A stretch of DNA of 64,000 nt from Turritopsis dohrnii (lineage: Eukaryota > Cnidaria > Hydrozoa > Anthoathecata > Oceaniidae): the NCBI GenBank assembly GCA_027922465.2, contig BQMF02000798.1, positions 1 to 64,000 on the forward strand, written 5' to 3'. The translations under genes were made by a program, and so were the position numbers. A model generated the notes under the pieces. That model saw only the letters and a program-made list of their open reading frames with translations, was not told the origin of the DNA and made no database searches. Shown piece by piece: positions 62,920-64,000 of this stretch. Each line of letters begins with the position of its first letter. Position 1 is the first letter of the stretch.

Positions 62920-64000
62920 ATGGTTCATTTAACTGTTGAACAGAGAACATTTCTGGTTACCCGTTTTTTGGAAACAAGAAATTACGATCTAGTGGCTCAA
63001 GAATTCTAGCAAAGGTTTCCTCAAAGACCAGTTCCACACAGAAAAACAATACAATGGAATGTTAGAAAATTCAAGAGAGAAGGGACGGTAAGAAATATTC
63101 ATAAAGGACGTTGTGGAAGACACAGAACAGGAAGATCCGTTCCAAATGTTGCTGCTGTAAGACAGTTGGTTGCGAATAACGGAAGAGTTTCTTGCCGTAA
63201 TAATACTCTTGGTCTGCCCAGTGCCACATTCAACCGGATAGTGCGGTTAGATTTGAGCTGGCACCCATACAGAATTTTTGTCCGACATGAGCTGAAACCA
63301 GGGGACCTTGCTCGTCGCTTACACTTCTGTCGCTGGTTTTGTAATTCCTTCCACAATCCACGGTTTGTTCATAATATCGTGATAGGCGACGAGTGCTCAT
63401 TTGGCATGAATGGGTCAGTTTCCACCCAAAACGTCCGGATGTATGCACCAAAAGGGCAACCTCCGGATTTTTATTTCGAAAAAAACAGCAATCGTCAAAA
63501 GTTGAACGTATGGGCAGGGCTTTGTGGAAACAATACAGTAATCGGGCCTTATTTCTTTCAAGGAAACGTAAATGGCCGAACTTATCTAGACATGATAAAT
63601 AACTTTGTGCTTCCAAATCTAGCACAAAACTACAATCTCTTACAAATACAGAATGCCAATCATCATGGTCTGTGGTGGTTTCAGGACGGCGCAATACCCC
63701 ACAGAACCAGGAATGTTAGGCGACGGATCAATGAAGTTTTTGGAGCCCGTGTTGCTGCACTAGGCCATAACATTGAATGGCCTGCACGGTCTCCGGATTT
63801 AACACCGTGCAACTTCTTTCTCTGGGGCTGTATTAAGCAAAAAGTTTTTGTGACTCCTCCAGCCAGTATTGCTGATTTGAGAAGGCGCATTCTTAACGCT
63901 TTCAACTGGTTGCGGCAGCATCCAGAAATCACAAGAAATGCAATTCGAGAAATGGACACAAGGGCTGCAAAATGTATCCAGTTAGGAGGACAGCATGTTG
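62920..64000 (+). pseudogene. Mariner-superfamily transposase with one premature stop (partial)
   Basis: A single frame from ATG 62920 to the window end, interrupted only by TAG at codon 30. The N-terminus has the helix-turn-helix start (VEQRTFLVTRFLETRNY, then PHRKTIQWNVRKF). Catalytic Asp residues: D157 in GDECSF, D256 in QDGAIPH, and D293 in SPDLTPCNFFLWG. There are 36 residues between the second and third, so the spacing is DD36D, with Asp not Glu in third place. Apart from the stop the frame is clean, so the decay is recent. Confidence 0.85.

Larger units (their letters stand above)
61550..64000 (+). mobile_element. Mariner/Tc1-superfamily transposon, left part
   Basis: Begins with CAGTGTGTATCAAAAAGAC after TA (61548-61549) and contains a nested TTAA element and then a transposase relic. 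The right end lies outside the window. The first eight bases of the terminus are the same as in the 60562-61360 element, but the rest differ. Confidence 0.7.

Overview
This window is AT-rich nuclear DNA of an invertebrate animal. A cnidarian is my best guess. That rests on Polinton genes of the kind common in cnidarian genomes, a G2E3/HECT-like gene fragment, and the dense mix of Penelope, Helitron, mariner, Harbinger and hAT elements. It is not bacterial: there are introns with GT..AG borders, TATA boxes and tRNA-derived SINEs. Most of the 64 kb is mobile DNA; few ordinary host genes are visible.

Region 1 (1 to about 9.6 kb) is the interior of a Polinton/Maverick (adintovirus-like) element that runs off the left edge. 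It holds a frameshifted integrase, an A32/FtsK-type packaging ATPase, a hexon-like major capsid protein, a penton-like minor capsid protein and a set of small, often membrane-spanning accessory proteins. PolB and the protease are not in the window. Between the accessory genes and the packaging ATPase lies an 81-residue protein whose core looks like the C-terminal domain of PPP1R15 (GADD34), the eIF2-alpha phosphatase recruiter. I regard this as the most interesting item in the window. Two genes have frameshifts, so this copy is probably an inactivated insertion.

Region 2 (9.6 to 22 kb) has a tRNA-derived SINE, tandem Helitron units with a 76-bp complete mini-Helitron nested in one of them, two elements flanked by TTAA, a TA-flanked element with a tiny acidic ORF, a decayed palindromic Penelope-like element hit by three DNA transposons, and a 126-bp satellite.

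Region 3 (22 to 30.8 kb) is the most gene-like. It has a four-exon gene for a small secreted precursor (signal peptide, acidic segment, RERR site, C-terminal amphipathic tail) followed by a decayed duplicate of its last exon, a G2E3/HECT-type gene whose halves now face each other, and a spliced OB-fold (RPA-like) gene.

Region 4 (30.8 to 48.1 kb) contains Tigger-like and IS3EU-like elements, a zinc-finger element, a Harbinger-like element, and a nearly perfect 2.1-kb-arm palindrome of a Penelope-like element with intact RT and GIY-YIG domains, split on one arm by a 2.66-kb hAT-like insertion.

Region 5 (48.1 to 64 kb) holds a second small secreted-peptide gene with a duplicated cysteine-loop exon, a 5.5-kb Harbinger-like element carrying six head-to-tail Helitron units, another SINE, mariner-type elements, and at the right edge a mariner-superfamily transposase broken by one stop codon.
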